Origin: Anaerolineales bacterium
GTDB lineage: Bacteria > Chloroflexota > Anaerolineae > Anaerolineales > E44-bin32
NCBI GenBank assembly: GCA_030668545.1
Contig: DAOUTT010000105.1
Coordinates: forward strand, 1 to 7,218
Reading direction: 5' to 3'
Length of the DNA stretch: 7,218 nucleotides
Shown here piece after piece: positions 1 through 6,615 of this stretch. Every line of letters starts with the position of its first letter. The stretch's first letter is position 1. Made by a program: the position numbers and the translations under genes. The notes beneath the pieces were generated by a model. The model did no database searches. It was not told the origin of the DNA and saw only the letters and a list, made by a program, of their open reading frames with translations.

Positions 1-240
1 CACATCCTCCCGCTTAAGGTCAATGCTGGCCAGCAAATCCTCAAGGAACCGACCTGCAGCTCCCACAAAAGGCTTTCCTTGTTCGTTCTCATGAAATCCC
101 GGTCCCTCACCGATAAACATCAAATCAGAATTGGCCGGTCCTTCACCCGGCACTGATTTTTTTCGTGAAGCATGGAGTTTGCAATCAGTACAGATCTCAA
201 TTTCCTGCGCAATTGCTTTTAGTTTTTCAGCCGCTCCCAC
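1..240 (-). CDS. Family 4 uracil-DNA glycosylase, N-terminal 80 residues (cut by window edge)
   Basis: Removes uracil from DNA as the first step of base excision repair. Translating the minus strand from a GTG at 240-238 gives 80 open codons running off the left edge. Visible: C17 and C20 in an ICTDC motif, the first pair of ligands for the [4Fe-4S] cluster of this family; VPGEGP at 30-35; the uracil-pocket motif GEGPG at 44-48, where E45 sits at the family's catalytic acid position; and GKPFVGAAGRFLEDLL at 55-70. The GTG start is well supported: GGAGG lies 6 nt upstream (inside the end of rimI), and only 1 nt separates the rimI stop from the GTG. It is the last visible gene of the tsaE-tsaB-rimI operon. 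The C-terminal part, including the remaining cluster cysteines, is outside the window, so intactness cannot be judged. Confidence 0.9.
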   Translation of the reverse strand, partial: MGAAEKLKAIAQEIEICTDCKLHASRKKSVPGEGPANSDLMFIGEGPGFHENEQGKPFVGAAGRFLEDLLASIDLKREDV

Positions 241-241
241 T

Positions 242-760
242 CTATCCCTCCAGACACTTTTCCCGCCATCCTGGCAAATCCTTGAGAATCATCAATAGTG
301 CATCCTCGTGATTGTCCCGATAATACCGCGCCTTCCGTGCTTTGACCTGAAAACCGAATTTCTCATACAGATCAATCGGTCCTTCATTCGACTCTCGGAC
401 TTCGAGTGTAACGAGATCAGCCCCAAGGCGCGAAGCTTCGATTAAAGCTTCTTCTAATAACCTGCGTCCAATTCCCCGCACCCTGTACTCAGGGTGCACA
501 GCGAGTGTGCTTATATGTGCTTCATCGACAAGGAACCAGAAACCAACGTACCCAACGATAGGTTGTTTGAGCTGATCGTCCACTTCGGCGACGAATAGAT
601 GCGCGGCCGAGTTCTCGGTTAACTCAAGGCGATAAGTTCTCTCTGACCATGGGAGTGAGAAGGAAAGTCTATCGATCTGAACGACTCGTTCCACATCCAA
701 TGAACACATGGGTCGGATGTGAATGCTGATACGTTCAAATACCTGAGTGATATCCATCAT
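242..760 (-). CDS. rimI: RimI-type GNAT N-acetyltransferase
   Basis: GNAT-fold enzyme that transfers acetyl from acetyl-CoA to a protein N-terminal amine; the E. coli member modifies ribosomal protein S18. The 172-residue product has PWSERTY at 37-43, the acetyl-CoA-binding motif A from about 82 to 105 (HISTLAVHPEYRVRGIGRR, with the R-x-x-G-x-G phosphate loop at 93-98), LEVRESN at 119-125 and LYEKFGF at 131-137. E120 and Y132 align with the general base and general acid of E. coli RimI. The start ATG overlaps the tsaB stop as ATGA, and a second ATG follows immediately at 757, so the start could be one codon later. It is somewhat longer than E. coli RimI (148 residues) at both ends. The link to tsaB is a common bacterial arrangement. 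The true substrate may be broader than S18. Confidence 0.9.
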   Translation of the reverse strand: MMDITQVFERISIHIRPMCSLDVERVVQIDRLSFSLPWSERTYRLELTENSAAHLFVAEVDDQLKQPIVGYVGFWFLVDEAHISTLAVHPEYRVRGIGRRLLEEALIEASRLGADLVTLEVRESNEGPIDLYEKFGFQVKARKARYYRDNHEDALLMILKDLPGWREKCLEG

Positions 761-1407
761 ACCGGTTTCAGATAGATTGGAGAGAGCCCGCCCACTGCCC
801 CCTTCTTACGGGATTTCAACCGCTTCCAAGCTAGCTCGGCTAGAAATCCTGGTCGACGGACGCACTGCACAGGAGAGGCTAGCTCTACGCCAGGTATACC
901 GCGTAACAACGCCCGCGTTTCACTGTTCATATCTGCACAGATGTAAGCTTTCTCCTCCAAGGATTCTTTGAGTTCCTCCCAGGTGAGAACATCCGGCTCA
1001 CCCTGCGGCTTCCAGCCTCCACGGGCCCATTTGTACCACAAACCCGCGATTCGCTTGCGCCCCGCCCGCACCGCGACAAACATCGGCTCCGTTCGCTTCG
1101 GTTGGGCGAGAGCTAGAATGTCCATCGTTGAGATACCGACCGTGGGTAGACCGCGTGCAAGCGATAGCCCTTTCGCAAGAGCCAAACCGATCCGCAATCC
1201 CGTAAAGGATCCTGGGCCAATCGCCACGCCAATGGCTTCGATAGATGACATCGGCTCTCCAACTCTGCGCATGATGAGTGCAATTTCTGGGGCGAGTTCG
1301 ACGGTATGGTGCCCCTCACCCTCCCAAACGCACTCCGCGATAACCCGGTCTCCTCCATGGAGAGCGATGCCCATCATTTTCGTGGATGTATCAATCGCTA
1401 ACAGCAT
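757..1407 (-). CDS. tsaB: tRNA threonylcarbamoyladenosine biosynthesis protein TsaB
   Basis: Inactive ASKHA-fold partner of TsaD in the complex that adds threonylcarbamoyl to A37 of ANN-decoding tRNAs. The 216-residue protein begins MLLAIDTSTK, typical of the family, with the N-terminal phosphate-loop-like DTSTK at 6-10. It carries the strongly conserved GPGSFTGLR at 64-72 followed by the GLALAKGL helix. It ends with SPIYLKP, the usual TsaB tail. The segment where many TsaB proteins have a DAR-x-x-E-V-Y motif reads AVRAGRKRIAGLWY instead, so the aspartate and acidic residue are absent. Start: an ATG 2 nt after the tsaE stop, with a G-rich Shine-Dalgarno (GGGGG) about 8 nt upstream. The next gene, rimI, overlaps its stop by 4 nt, which suggests translational coupling. 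TsaC and TsaD are not in the window. Confidence 0.93.
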   Translation of the reverse strand: MLLAIDTSTKMMGIALHGGDRVIAECVWEGEGHHTVELAPEIALIMRRVGEPMSSIEAIGVAIGPGSFTGLRIGLALAKGLSLARGLPTVGISTMDILALAQPKRTEPMFVAVRAGRKRIAGLWYKWARGGWKPQGEPDVLTWEELKESLEEKAYICADMNSETRALLRGIPGVELASPVQCVRRPGFLAELAWKRLKSRKKGAVGGLSPIYLKPV

Positions 1408-1409
1408 AT

Positions 1410-1907
1410 TCAGCCCCCAAAAGCCGATCGTCGGAACTGGTCCAACTTCCGCTCATATCGTAAGCCGTGCGCCGTGACTTGCATACCGCGGTGAAGCTCA
1501 TCCACCCAGCGCAGCGTGATCCACAATCGTTCGGGCGGCAGCATTTCTGCAATCCGCTCAGGCCATTCCAATAGGATGGGAGCCTTATCCTCGATTAGTT
1601 CATGCAATCCAATTATGTAGGCATCGTCGACACCGGCCATGCGGAAGGCATCCACATGGTAAAGAATCTGCTGGTCCGCGCGCCGGTATTGGTTTACGAG
1701 AATGAAGGAAGGGCTTGTGACAACGTCGAGAGATCCCCACCCCCGCGCGATCCCTTGTGCGAGCGTTGTTTTACCGGAACCCAAATCTCCAGCCAAACAA
1801 ATCAAATCGGAGAGTTCCAACAATTCGCCAAGACGAACCCCAATTCGAATCGTTTGTTCCGGGCTATGACTTTGGAAATCGAGACTTTGCCCTTCTAGAA
1901 TTGGCAT
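1410..1907 (-). CDS. tsaE: tRNA threonylcarbamoyladenosine biosynthesis ATPase TsaE
   Basis: P-loop ATPase that works with TsaB and TsaD in t6A synthesis. With the ATG at 1907 the protein has 165 residues, within the usual family range. Walker A is GDLGSGKTT at 40-48. It is followed by the family signatures SPSFILVNQY at 65-74, HVDAFR at 84-89 and LLEWPER at 112-118. A longer reading from a GTG at 1952 would add 15 residues. I reject it because the added stretch does not resemble TsaE, the usual family start (M..ILEG..L.F.SHSPEQT) fits the ATG, and a promoter with its -10 at 1925-1920 lies inside the extension. No clear Shine-Dalgarno precedes the ATG, and the predicted transcript start is only about 6 nt upstream. 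First gene of the tsaE-tsaB-rimI-glycosylase operon. Confidence 0.92.
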   Translation of the reverse strand: MPILEGQSLDFQSHSPEQTIRIGVRLGELLELSDLICLAGDLGSGKTTLAQGIARGWGSLDVVTSPSFILVNQYRRADQQILYHVDAFRMAGVDDAYIIGLHELIEDKAPILLEWPERIAEMLPPERLWITLRWVDELHRGMQVTAHGLRYERKLDQFRRSAFGG

Positions 1908-1919
1908 CTTAAGTTCGCG

Positions 1920-1948
1920 ATTATACGCTAGCGCATAAGACCCAACAA
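1920..1948 (-). promoter_or_regulatory. Probable sigma-70-type promoter of the tsaE operon
   Basis: On the minus strand, TTGTTG (1948-1943) is followed by a 17-nt spacer and a perfect TATAAT (1925-1920). The -35 matches the consensus only at TTG, so the call depends on the perfect -10 and ideal spacing. The expected transcription start near 1913 leaves about 6 nt before the tsaE ATG at 1907, which would make a leaderless or nearly leaderless message. Confidence 0.6.
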
Positions 1949-1996
1949 GCACGGTTTCAAGGACATTCTACTCTTCCCTTCATTCTCGCTCCATGC

Positions 1997-2002
1997 TACC
2001 AT
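1997..2002 (+). promoter_or_regulatory. Possible extended -10 element before the metallophosphoesterase gene
   Basis: TACCAT preceded by TG-C (TGCTACCAT) resembles an extended -10. Its expected transcription start, about 7 nt downstream, would fall at or next to the ATG at 2010. This fits the absence of a Shine-Dalgarno. No convincing -35 is present. This is a weak call from a short motif. Confidence 0.3.
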
Positions 2003-2009
2003 CACATGC

Positions 2010-2738
2010 ATGCGCGTTCTCGTAATTTCTGACATCCACGCAAACATCACCGCGTTAGACGCAATCATCGACGATGCGCCTCCCTATGACGCTGTTTGGT
2101 GCCTGGGCGACCTGGTTGGTTATGGTCCTGATCCCAACGAGTGCATCGAACGAGTACAGAAATTTCCAGAACTCCTCTGTCTGATCGGCAACCATGACAA
2201 AGCTGCAATCGGCGAGATACCACTTTCACGTTTCAATCGAGACGCGGGGGAAGTTGTCGCTTGGACACAAAGAGAGTTAAAGGATGAGGGCAAGGCATTC
2301 CTACAGACCCTCCCCAGCAAGATTCAGGTAGAAGGGTTTACACTCGCCCACGGCAGTCCCAACCAGCCGGTCTGGGAGTATATCCTCGACCCAACATCGG
2401 CCGACCGCAACTTTGACGAGCTTAAAAAGGACTACGCAATCGTTGGTCATTCCCACTTACCGTTGATCTTCCACAGGCCTTTTGATGATTCATTCGCCAT
2501 GCTGCGTCCAGTCCCCTGGGGAGAAATCATGGCGCTTTCTCCAAAGATGATCCTTAACCCTGGTTCGGTGGGCCAACCCCGAGACGGAGATCCTCGCGCA
2601 TCCTACGCTATTCTGGACACAGAGAATATGACCTGGGAGATGAGACGAAGCGTCTATAACATTAAAGCTGTGCAATCGCGCATCCTCAAAGCTGGTTTAC
2701 CAGAGCGTCAATCCATTCGCTTGGACGCGGGCTGGTAA
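2010..2738 (+). CDS. Calcineurin-like metallophosphoesterase (YfcE/MJ0936-like)
   Basis: Two-metal phosphoesterase of 242 residues with every core motif of the fold: DIHAN at 8-12 (D8, H10), GDLVGYGPDP at 33-42 (D34), GNHD at 60-63, AHGSP at 113-117 (H114) and GHSHLP at 146-151 (H147, H149). NPGSVGQPRDGDPRASYA at 183-200 is typical of the small stand-alone subfamily that includes YfcE and MJ0936. The GYGPDPN form of the second motif is common in this subgroup. No signal peptide or membrane segment is seen, so it should be cytoplasmic. The physiological substrate cannot be read from the sequence; members hydrolyse phosphodiesters or phosphomonoesters in vitro. The ATG at 2010 has no upstream Shine-Dalgarno, and an out-of-frame ATG lies at 2006. 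It is divergent from tsaE and 73 nt upstream of the DUF4349 gene, with which it may or may not be co-transcribed. Confidence 0.9.
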   Translation: MRVLVISDIHANITALDAIIDDAPPYDAVWCLGDLVGYGPDPNECIERVQKFPELLCLIGNHDKAAIGEIPLSRFNRDAGEVVAWTQRELKDEGKAFLQTLPSKIQVEGFTLAHGSPNQPVWEYILDPTSADRNFDELKKDYAIVGHSHLPLIFHRPFDDSFAMLRPVPWGEIMALSPKMILNPGSVGQPRDGDPRASYAILDTENMTWEMRRSVYNIKAVQSRILKAGLPERQSIRLDAGW

Positions 2739-2811
2739 CCGGGAACCATAAAGCACCTCTCAACGTCATAGAGTTGACACACTTCTGCACCAATAGTGGG
2801 AGGAATTCACC

Positions 2812-3723
2812 ATGAAGAAAAGATACTTGTTCATCGTCCTTGGGCTGCTAGGGGTTTCCCTGGCTGCCTGCGGTGCCAGAAGTTTGGCACAAGCTCCTGC
2901 CTATGATGGAATTACCCTCGAACGTCCAGCGGTCGAAAGCTTCGTTGAGATGGAAGATTCCTACGGGGGAGAATTCGACGCCAACATAGCGCACCAACCC
3001 GCAGCAATGGAGCGGCTTGTGATTCGCAACGCCAATCTCGTCATCGTCGTAGAAGACCCATCCGCATCTGCATCCGCGATCAACGAACTTGCCGAGCAAA
3101 TGGGCGGCTATGTCGTCTCACTCAATGTCTATCAATCCACATACGGGGATGGCTTAAGCGCAACGTACGCTTCAACCACAATCCGCGTCCCTGCGGAGCG
3201 ATTGAATGAAGCGCTCGATAAAATCAAGGAAGGCACAGTCGAAGTCCGCTCCGAGAATATCAGCGGACAGGATGTCACCCAGGAGTACACGGACCTGGAA
3301 TCTCAACTGCGCAACCTTGAAGCAGCCGAGGAAGATCTGCGCGAGATTATGGGTTCTCTGACCAAGGCAGAAGACGTGCTGCGCGTTTACGAGAATCTGC
3401 GCCAGGTGAGACAGGAGATCGAAATCATTAAAGGACGTATGCAGTATTTCGAACAATCCGCCCGCCTCTCGGCGATCAGTGTCGAACTCCTGCCGGACGT
3501 CGTATCCCAACCCCTGCAAATCGGTCGATGGCAGCCTCAGGGAACAGCAAAAGAAGCCCTGCAATCCCTGATCAGTGCATTACAATTCCTCGCCAATGCG
3601 ACGAGTTGGATTGTAATCTACGCACTTCCAGTGCTTCTACTTCTATCGATCCCATTCTGGGTGATCCGTTGGATAATCATCCGGCGGCGTGCACGAAAGG
3701 TAACCCCTGAATCGGAAAACTGA
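2812..3723 (+). CDS. DUF4349-family lipoprotein with coiled coil and C-terminal membrane segment
   Basis: Function unknown. The 303-residue product starts with a lipoprotein signal (MKKR, a hydrophobic core, lipobox LAAC at 17-20, so C20 would be lipidated). An extracytoplasmic domain follows from about 66 to 228, beginning ERLVIRNANLVIVVED and including STTIRVPAERLNEALDKI at 121-138, the features on which I base the DUF4349 assignment. Residues about 155-215 are charged and leucine-rich, probably a helical hairpin or coiled coil. A hydrophobic segment at about 263-290 is followed by RRRARK, placing the short tail in the cytoplasm. The start is secure: GGGAGGA at 2798-2804, 7 nt before the ATG. 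A TTGACA at 2774-2779 could be a -35, but no matching -10 lies at proper spacing. It follows the phosphoesterase by 73 nt and runs convergent to the ABC operon. Confidence 0.82.
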   Translation: MKKRYLFIVLGLLGVSLAACGARSLAQAPAYDGITLERPAVESFVEMEDSYGGEFDANIAHQPAAMERLVIRNANLVIVVEDPSASASAINELAEQMGGYVVSLNVYQSTYGDGLSATYASTTIRVPAERLNEALDKIKEGTVEVRSENISGQDVTQEYTDLESQLRNLEAAEEDLREIMGSLTKAEDVLRVYENLRQVRQEIEIIKGRMQYFEQSARLSAISVELLPDVVSQPLQIGRWQPQGTAKEALQSLISALQFLANATSWIVIYALPVLLLLSIPFWVIRWIIIRRRARKVTPESEN

Positions 3724-3940
3724 TCCGATCTTAACCTCGATTAACAACAACGGGGGCTGCCCAAAAGATATTTAGACAGCCCATGCTCTGTATCTGAGTT
3801 AGAAAGACCAGTGCACTAGATCCTGAGCGTCCAATCGGGAACGACGCCTTATCTGTCGCTTAGGCATAAAACAGACCAAAACCCCAAATACGCTTCTTTC
3901 ACCCTCTCGGGGTTGACACGTAGGTAAGCCCTCGCATAAA
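3724..3940. other. Convergent intergenic region with two weak hairpins
   Basis: No gene is seen between the two convergent stops. An imperfect inverted repeat at 3754-3782 pairs GGGCTG with CAGCCC and three further A-T pairs nearer the loop. On the minus strand, AACCCC (3914-3909) can pair with GGGGTT (3885-3880), and the following bases are TTGGTCTGTTTT, making this a poor candidate terminator for the ABC operon. Neither has a clean stem plus T-run, so no terminator is called with confidence. Confidence 0.35.
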
Positions 3941-4714
3941 TCAATCCACGTTTACCCGGATCTCCCCCCGGATTTGCGCCGCCAGGGAACCAAATTCCTC
4001 TGTATATGTAAGGTCAATCGAGCGAGGTCGAGGTATCGGAATTTCAAGGTTTAAGACTACGCGCGCGGGCCGCTCACTTAGGACTATCACGCGATCTGCA
4101 AGCAGAACTGCTTCGGGGATCGAATGAGTAACCATGAGCAGCGTGCCGCGATGAGCCTTCCATATTCGCAGGAGTTCCTCCCCCATTCTCTCGCGTGTCA
4201 GTGCATCGAGAGAACCGAAAGGTTCGTCAAGAAGAAGCACATCCGGTTCGTGAACTAAGGCGCGGCCGATAGCTACGCGTTGAGCCATCCCTCCAGAGAG
4301 ATCACGCGGATACATTTCTTCAAACCCCTGCAGCCCCATGAGTTCTATCAGTGAGCGGGATCGATCCTGCTTTTCTTCTCTGGCTATCCCCGCCAGCTCC
4401 AGCGGAAGACAAATGTTGTTATGCGCCGTCCGCCATGGCATTAGATTTGCCTGCTGAAAGACAAAACCGATACGCCGTTGCGGTCTCGCCAGTCGTTCGC
4501 CGCTGAAAACCACCTGACCTGAGCTTGGCTCAAGCAAGCCCGCGAGGATGCGCAGCAGCGAAGTTTTCCCACATCCTGAAGGTCCAACAATGCAGACGAA
4601 CTCGTCAGGTGAGACCTCGAGAGAGATCGAATCTAATACGTGCAGGCCACCGTTCCCATTGGGAAAGGTCAGAGATATGTTGTCTGCTCGCAGGAGATCT
4701 TGAGTGGGATTCAT
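3941..4714 (-). CDS. ABC transporter ATP-binding protein of the flavin (RibXY-like) importer
   Basis: ATPase that powers the importer encoded just upstream. All motifs are intact in the 257-residue protein: Walker A GPSGCGKT at 44-51, Q-loop FQQ at 86-88, signature LSGGMAQR at 139-146, Walker B VLLLDEP at 159-165, D-loop SLD at 168-170 and the switch histidine in THS at 196-198. FQQANLMPW and THSIPEAVLLADRVIVL place it with the SsuB/TauB/ThiZ-type ATPases that serve taurine, sulfonate, nitrate and thiamine-precursor importers. The ATG directly abuts the TAG stop of the binding-protein gene with no intervening base, so translation is probably coupled; only a weak TGGAA precedes it. It is the third gene after the FMN riboswitch, so its substrate is inferred to be riboflavin or a related flavin. 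Sequence similarity alone would not reveal this. Confidence 0.9.
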   Translation of the reverse strand: MNPTQDLLRADNISLTFPNGNGGLHVLDSISLEVSPDEFVCIVGPSGCGKTSLLRILAGLLEPSSGQVVFSGERLARPQRRIGFVFQQANLMPWRTAHNNICLPLELAGIAREEKQDRSRSLIELMGLQGFEEMYPRDLSGGMAQRVAIGRALVHEPDVLLLDEPFGSLDALTRERMGEELLRIWKAHRGTLLMVTHSIPEAVLLADRVIVLSERPARVVLNLEIPIPRPRSIDLTYTEEFGSLAAQIRGEIRVNVD

Positions 4715-5707
4715 CTATTCCACATAATCATTCGTATAAGCCTGTTCGAGATCTAACGGCGCTTCTAAAAGCCCCATATCGAGGAGAACCTGCTGCATGT
4801 TTTCCCATGCGTTTTTATCAGAGTGCCCCAAGTTCTCACTCTTCCAGAACTCGATGCTGGTCTCAAGAATTCCGAGTTGTACGGATTGATCCGCTGCATC
4901 GAGGCCATCGACGTAGAGCTTGGACACCTCAAGCGCGTGTTCCGGATTCTCGATTGTCGCTGCCACACCTTGGCTGAATGCTGCAACCATTCTCCGGGCC
5001 AAGTCGGGGTTCTCCTTCAAGGTTTTTTCATTGGTGATCAGCCCATTTGAAGCAAGATGAACATAGTCCGCAACCCGGATCACGTCTACGGGGAACCCTA
5101 ACTTCGCCAATTGGATGGGCTCATTATTGGCGTAAACAACAACCGCCTCTTCCATGCCCTGGCTTAGTGCCTCGACCTGGGTATAGCCAATCACATCTAA
5201 TTGCACGTCGTCTTCTGTAAGATTTCCTGATGTGAGCAGCGCACGGAAACCGATATATGAAGCGCCATATAAACCGGGGATGCCAATCCGTTTCCCCTCA
5301 AGATCTGAAGGCGTTTCAATTCCACTACCCGTTGGGGCCGCAACGGCGACGGGGTAATCCTGCCACCAGGCCATAACATAAACAATGGGAAGCCCCTGGG
5401 CGCGCGCTAGAAGGACCTGTTCGCCAGACACGATTGCAAACTGAAGCTCATCGACGCCGACAAGCTGGACGGCCTCCGTTTCTGGAAGATGTGTAATTTC
5501 AATCTCAATCCCTTCCTCTTCCGCAAATCCTTCCTCAATCATCACATACAACGGCGAGAACTGGATATCTGGCCGAAAACCCGTTGTGATATTAACCTGA
5601 TCAAGGCTGGGCGCCTGTGTTTGTGGGCTCTGCGAGTTAGCACAAGCAGCGCTGACAACCAACAGCACACTCATCAATATTATTGGGATGGTTTTTTTAA
5701 TTTTCAT
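4715..5707 (-). CDS. ribY: NMT1/THI5-like substrate-binding lipoprotein, RibY-like (predicted riboflavin binding)
   Basis: Extracytoplasmic binding protein that would capture flavin and deliver it to the permease. With the ATG at 5707 it has 330 residues: MKIKK, a hydrophobic core, and VSAAC with C22 as the probable lipidated cysteine (serine at -3 is atypical). NMT1/THI5-like features are GFRPDIQFSPLYV at 43-55, the aromatic WWQDYP at 114-119, GIPGLYGASYIG at 142-153 and YANNEP at 192-197. An in-frame GTG at 5719 would add four residues. I prefer the ATG because GTGAGG gives a Shine-Dalgarno 6 nt upstream and the lysine-rich start makes a proper signal peptide. It begins 8 nt after the permease stop and is followed directly by the ATPase. 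The family covers thiamine precursors and related compounds; flavin specificity is inferred from the upstream FMN riboswitch. Confidence 0.75.
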   Translation of the reverse strand: MKIKKTIPIILMSVLLVVSAACANSQSPQTQAPSLDQVNITTGFRPDIQFSPLYVMIEEGFAEEEGIEIEITHLPETEAVQLVGVDELQFAIVSGEQVLLARAQGLPIVYVMAWWQDYPVAVAAPTGSGIETPSDLEGKRIGIPGLYGASYIGFRALLTSGNLTEDDVQLDVIGYTQVEALSQGMEEAVVVYANNEPIQLAKLGFPVDVIRVADYVHLASNGLITNEKTLKENPDLARRMVAAFSQGVAATIENPEHALEVSKLYVDGLDAADQSVQLGILETSIEFWKSENLGHSDKNAWENMQQVLLDMGLLEAPLDLEQAYTNDYVE

Positions 5708-5715
5708 GGATAACC

Positions 5716-6543
5716 TCACAATTTTGGTTCGCCAGTATCCCGCCAGGCGAGAAGATGCCGCTCAAGCAGGACCACCAGACTGAACAAGGTCATCGCCAAA
5801 GCGACCAGCGCGATGACGGCTGTATAAACCAGTGTCGTGTCGTATACCCCACGACCGATATTTATTAAAAATCCAAGACCCTCATTTGCACCCACAAGTT
5901 CACCAACCACAGCGCCAATGACAGACAGCGTTGCCCCAACTTTCAGCCCCCCCAGCAAAACCGGCATCGCCGCCGGCACCTCAAGCCGGCTAAAAATCTG
6001 CCAGCGTGTTGCCAGCAGGGATCGCATCAGGTCGCGGAGATCATCAGGGACTGATCGAATCCCCACGATGGTATTTATCAAGATTGGGAAAAAGACGATT
6101 AATGCGCTGATCATGATCTTTGACAGCCGACCGGGGCCAAACCAGATGACTAGAAGTGGTGCGATAGCGACGATAGGAATGGATTGTGAGGCAACGATAT
6201 ACGGGGAAAGAAACCGTTCCACGGTCCTCGATTTCGCCAGGCCGTAGCCTAAGATAATGGCAGAGACCGTGCCAAGAATTAACCCCCCAAGAACTTCAAT
6301 GAGCGTCGCCAGTGTATGGCGAATTAACGTTCCATCCTGAATAGCACGCACGGTGCGATTGAATACCGCTGCGGGCGATGGGAGAATGAAAGCCGGCAAA
6401 CCGCTCCAGCGACTCGCTAATTCCCAGAGCAGCAAAGCAAAACCGATGGCAATGGGGATCATCAACAAATGCAAATTATGACGTATCCATCTTGCCTTGT
6501 TCGAGGTTTGCTGAGCTTGTACAGAGTTCTTCGATTCCATCAT
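5716..6543 (-). CDS. ribX: ABC transporter permease, RibX-like (predicted riboflavin import)
   Basis: Membrane subunit of a binding-protein-dependent importer, 275 residues, about six hydrophobic segments (first at about 25-42). The BPD_transp_1 fold of the SsuC/TauC/ThiX group is recognised from FILPSPAAVF at 52-61 and the cytoplasmic coupling loop at about 172-195 (MRSLLATRWQIFSRLEVPAAMP). In that loop, the glycine of the usual L-G-A-S stretch is replaced by L177. GELVGANEGLGFLI at 214-227 is the other family hallmark. The start is the ATG at 6543 or the adjacent ATG at 6540; no good Shine-Dalgarno precedes them, and a hairpin ends 12 nt upstream. It is the first gene after the FMN riboswitch. 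Permeases of this group import sulfonates, nitrate, thiamine precursors or flavins, and the riboswitch is the reason to prefer flavin. Confidence 0.78.
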   Translation of the reverse strand: MMESKNSVQAQQTSNKARWIRHNLHLLMIPIAIGFALLLWELASRWSGLPAFILPSPAAVFNRTVRAIQDGTLIRHTLATLIEVLGGLILGTVSAIILGYGLAKSRTVERFLSPYIVASQSIPIVAIAPLLVIWFGPGRLSKIMISALIVFFPILINTIVGIRSVPDDLRDLMRSLLATRWQIFSRLEVPAAMPVLLGGLKVGATLSVIGAVVGELVGANEGLGFLINIGRGVYDTTLVYTAVIALVALAMTLFSLVVLLERHLLAWRDTGEPKL

Positions 6544-6555
6544 CTAAATATTAAG

Positions 6556-6576
6556 ATGCCCCAAGATTTGGGGCAT
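6556..6576 (-). promoter_or_regulatory. Hairpin 2 of the riboswitch expression platform, next to the ribX start
   Basis: A perfect 7-bp stem, ATGCCCC/GGGGCAT, closes a 7-nt loop and ends 12 nt before the ribX ATG. It is placed to hinder ribosome loading. Its GCCCCAAA (minus strand, 6574-6567) is perfectly complementary to TTTGGGGC in the riboswitch (6798-6791), so it could also take part in switching. The regulatory role is inferred. Confidence 0.5.
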
Positions 6577-6615
6577 GAGATGAGCTTCCACAGCACGTTT
6601 ATGAGTATATTCAAA

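Noticed and set aside
968..1477. A 169-codon open frame on the plus strand
   Set aside because: It lies antisense to tsaB, has no recognisable domain and a biased composition, and tsaB is a certain gene; it is a shadow frame.
1410..1952. Longer tsaE from a GTG at 1952
   Set aside because: The 15 extra residues do not match the family, and a promoter with a perfect -10 lies inside them.
2774..2802. TTGACA as the promoter of the DUF4349 gene
   Set aside because: At 16-18 nt spacing the sequence is TGGGAG-like and overlaps the ribosome binding site; no usable -10.
3913..3940. TTGACA on the plus strand as a promoter into the 3' end of the ATPase gene
   Set aside because: The -35 is perfect, but the best -10 at proper spacing (CATAAA) is poor, and it would only make antisense RNA.
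4715..5719. Binding protein starting at the GTG at 5719
   Set aside because: The GTGAGG there is better read as the Shine-Dalgarno of the ATG at 5707, which gives a normal lysine-led lipoprotein signal.
3941..6543. Assignment of the ABC genes to thiamine-precursor, sulfonate or nitrate uptake
   Set aside because: The only regulatory element present is an FMN riboswitch; no thiamine riboswitch or sulfonate gene is nearby.
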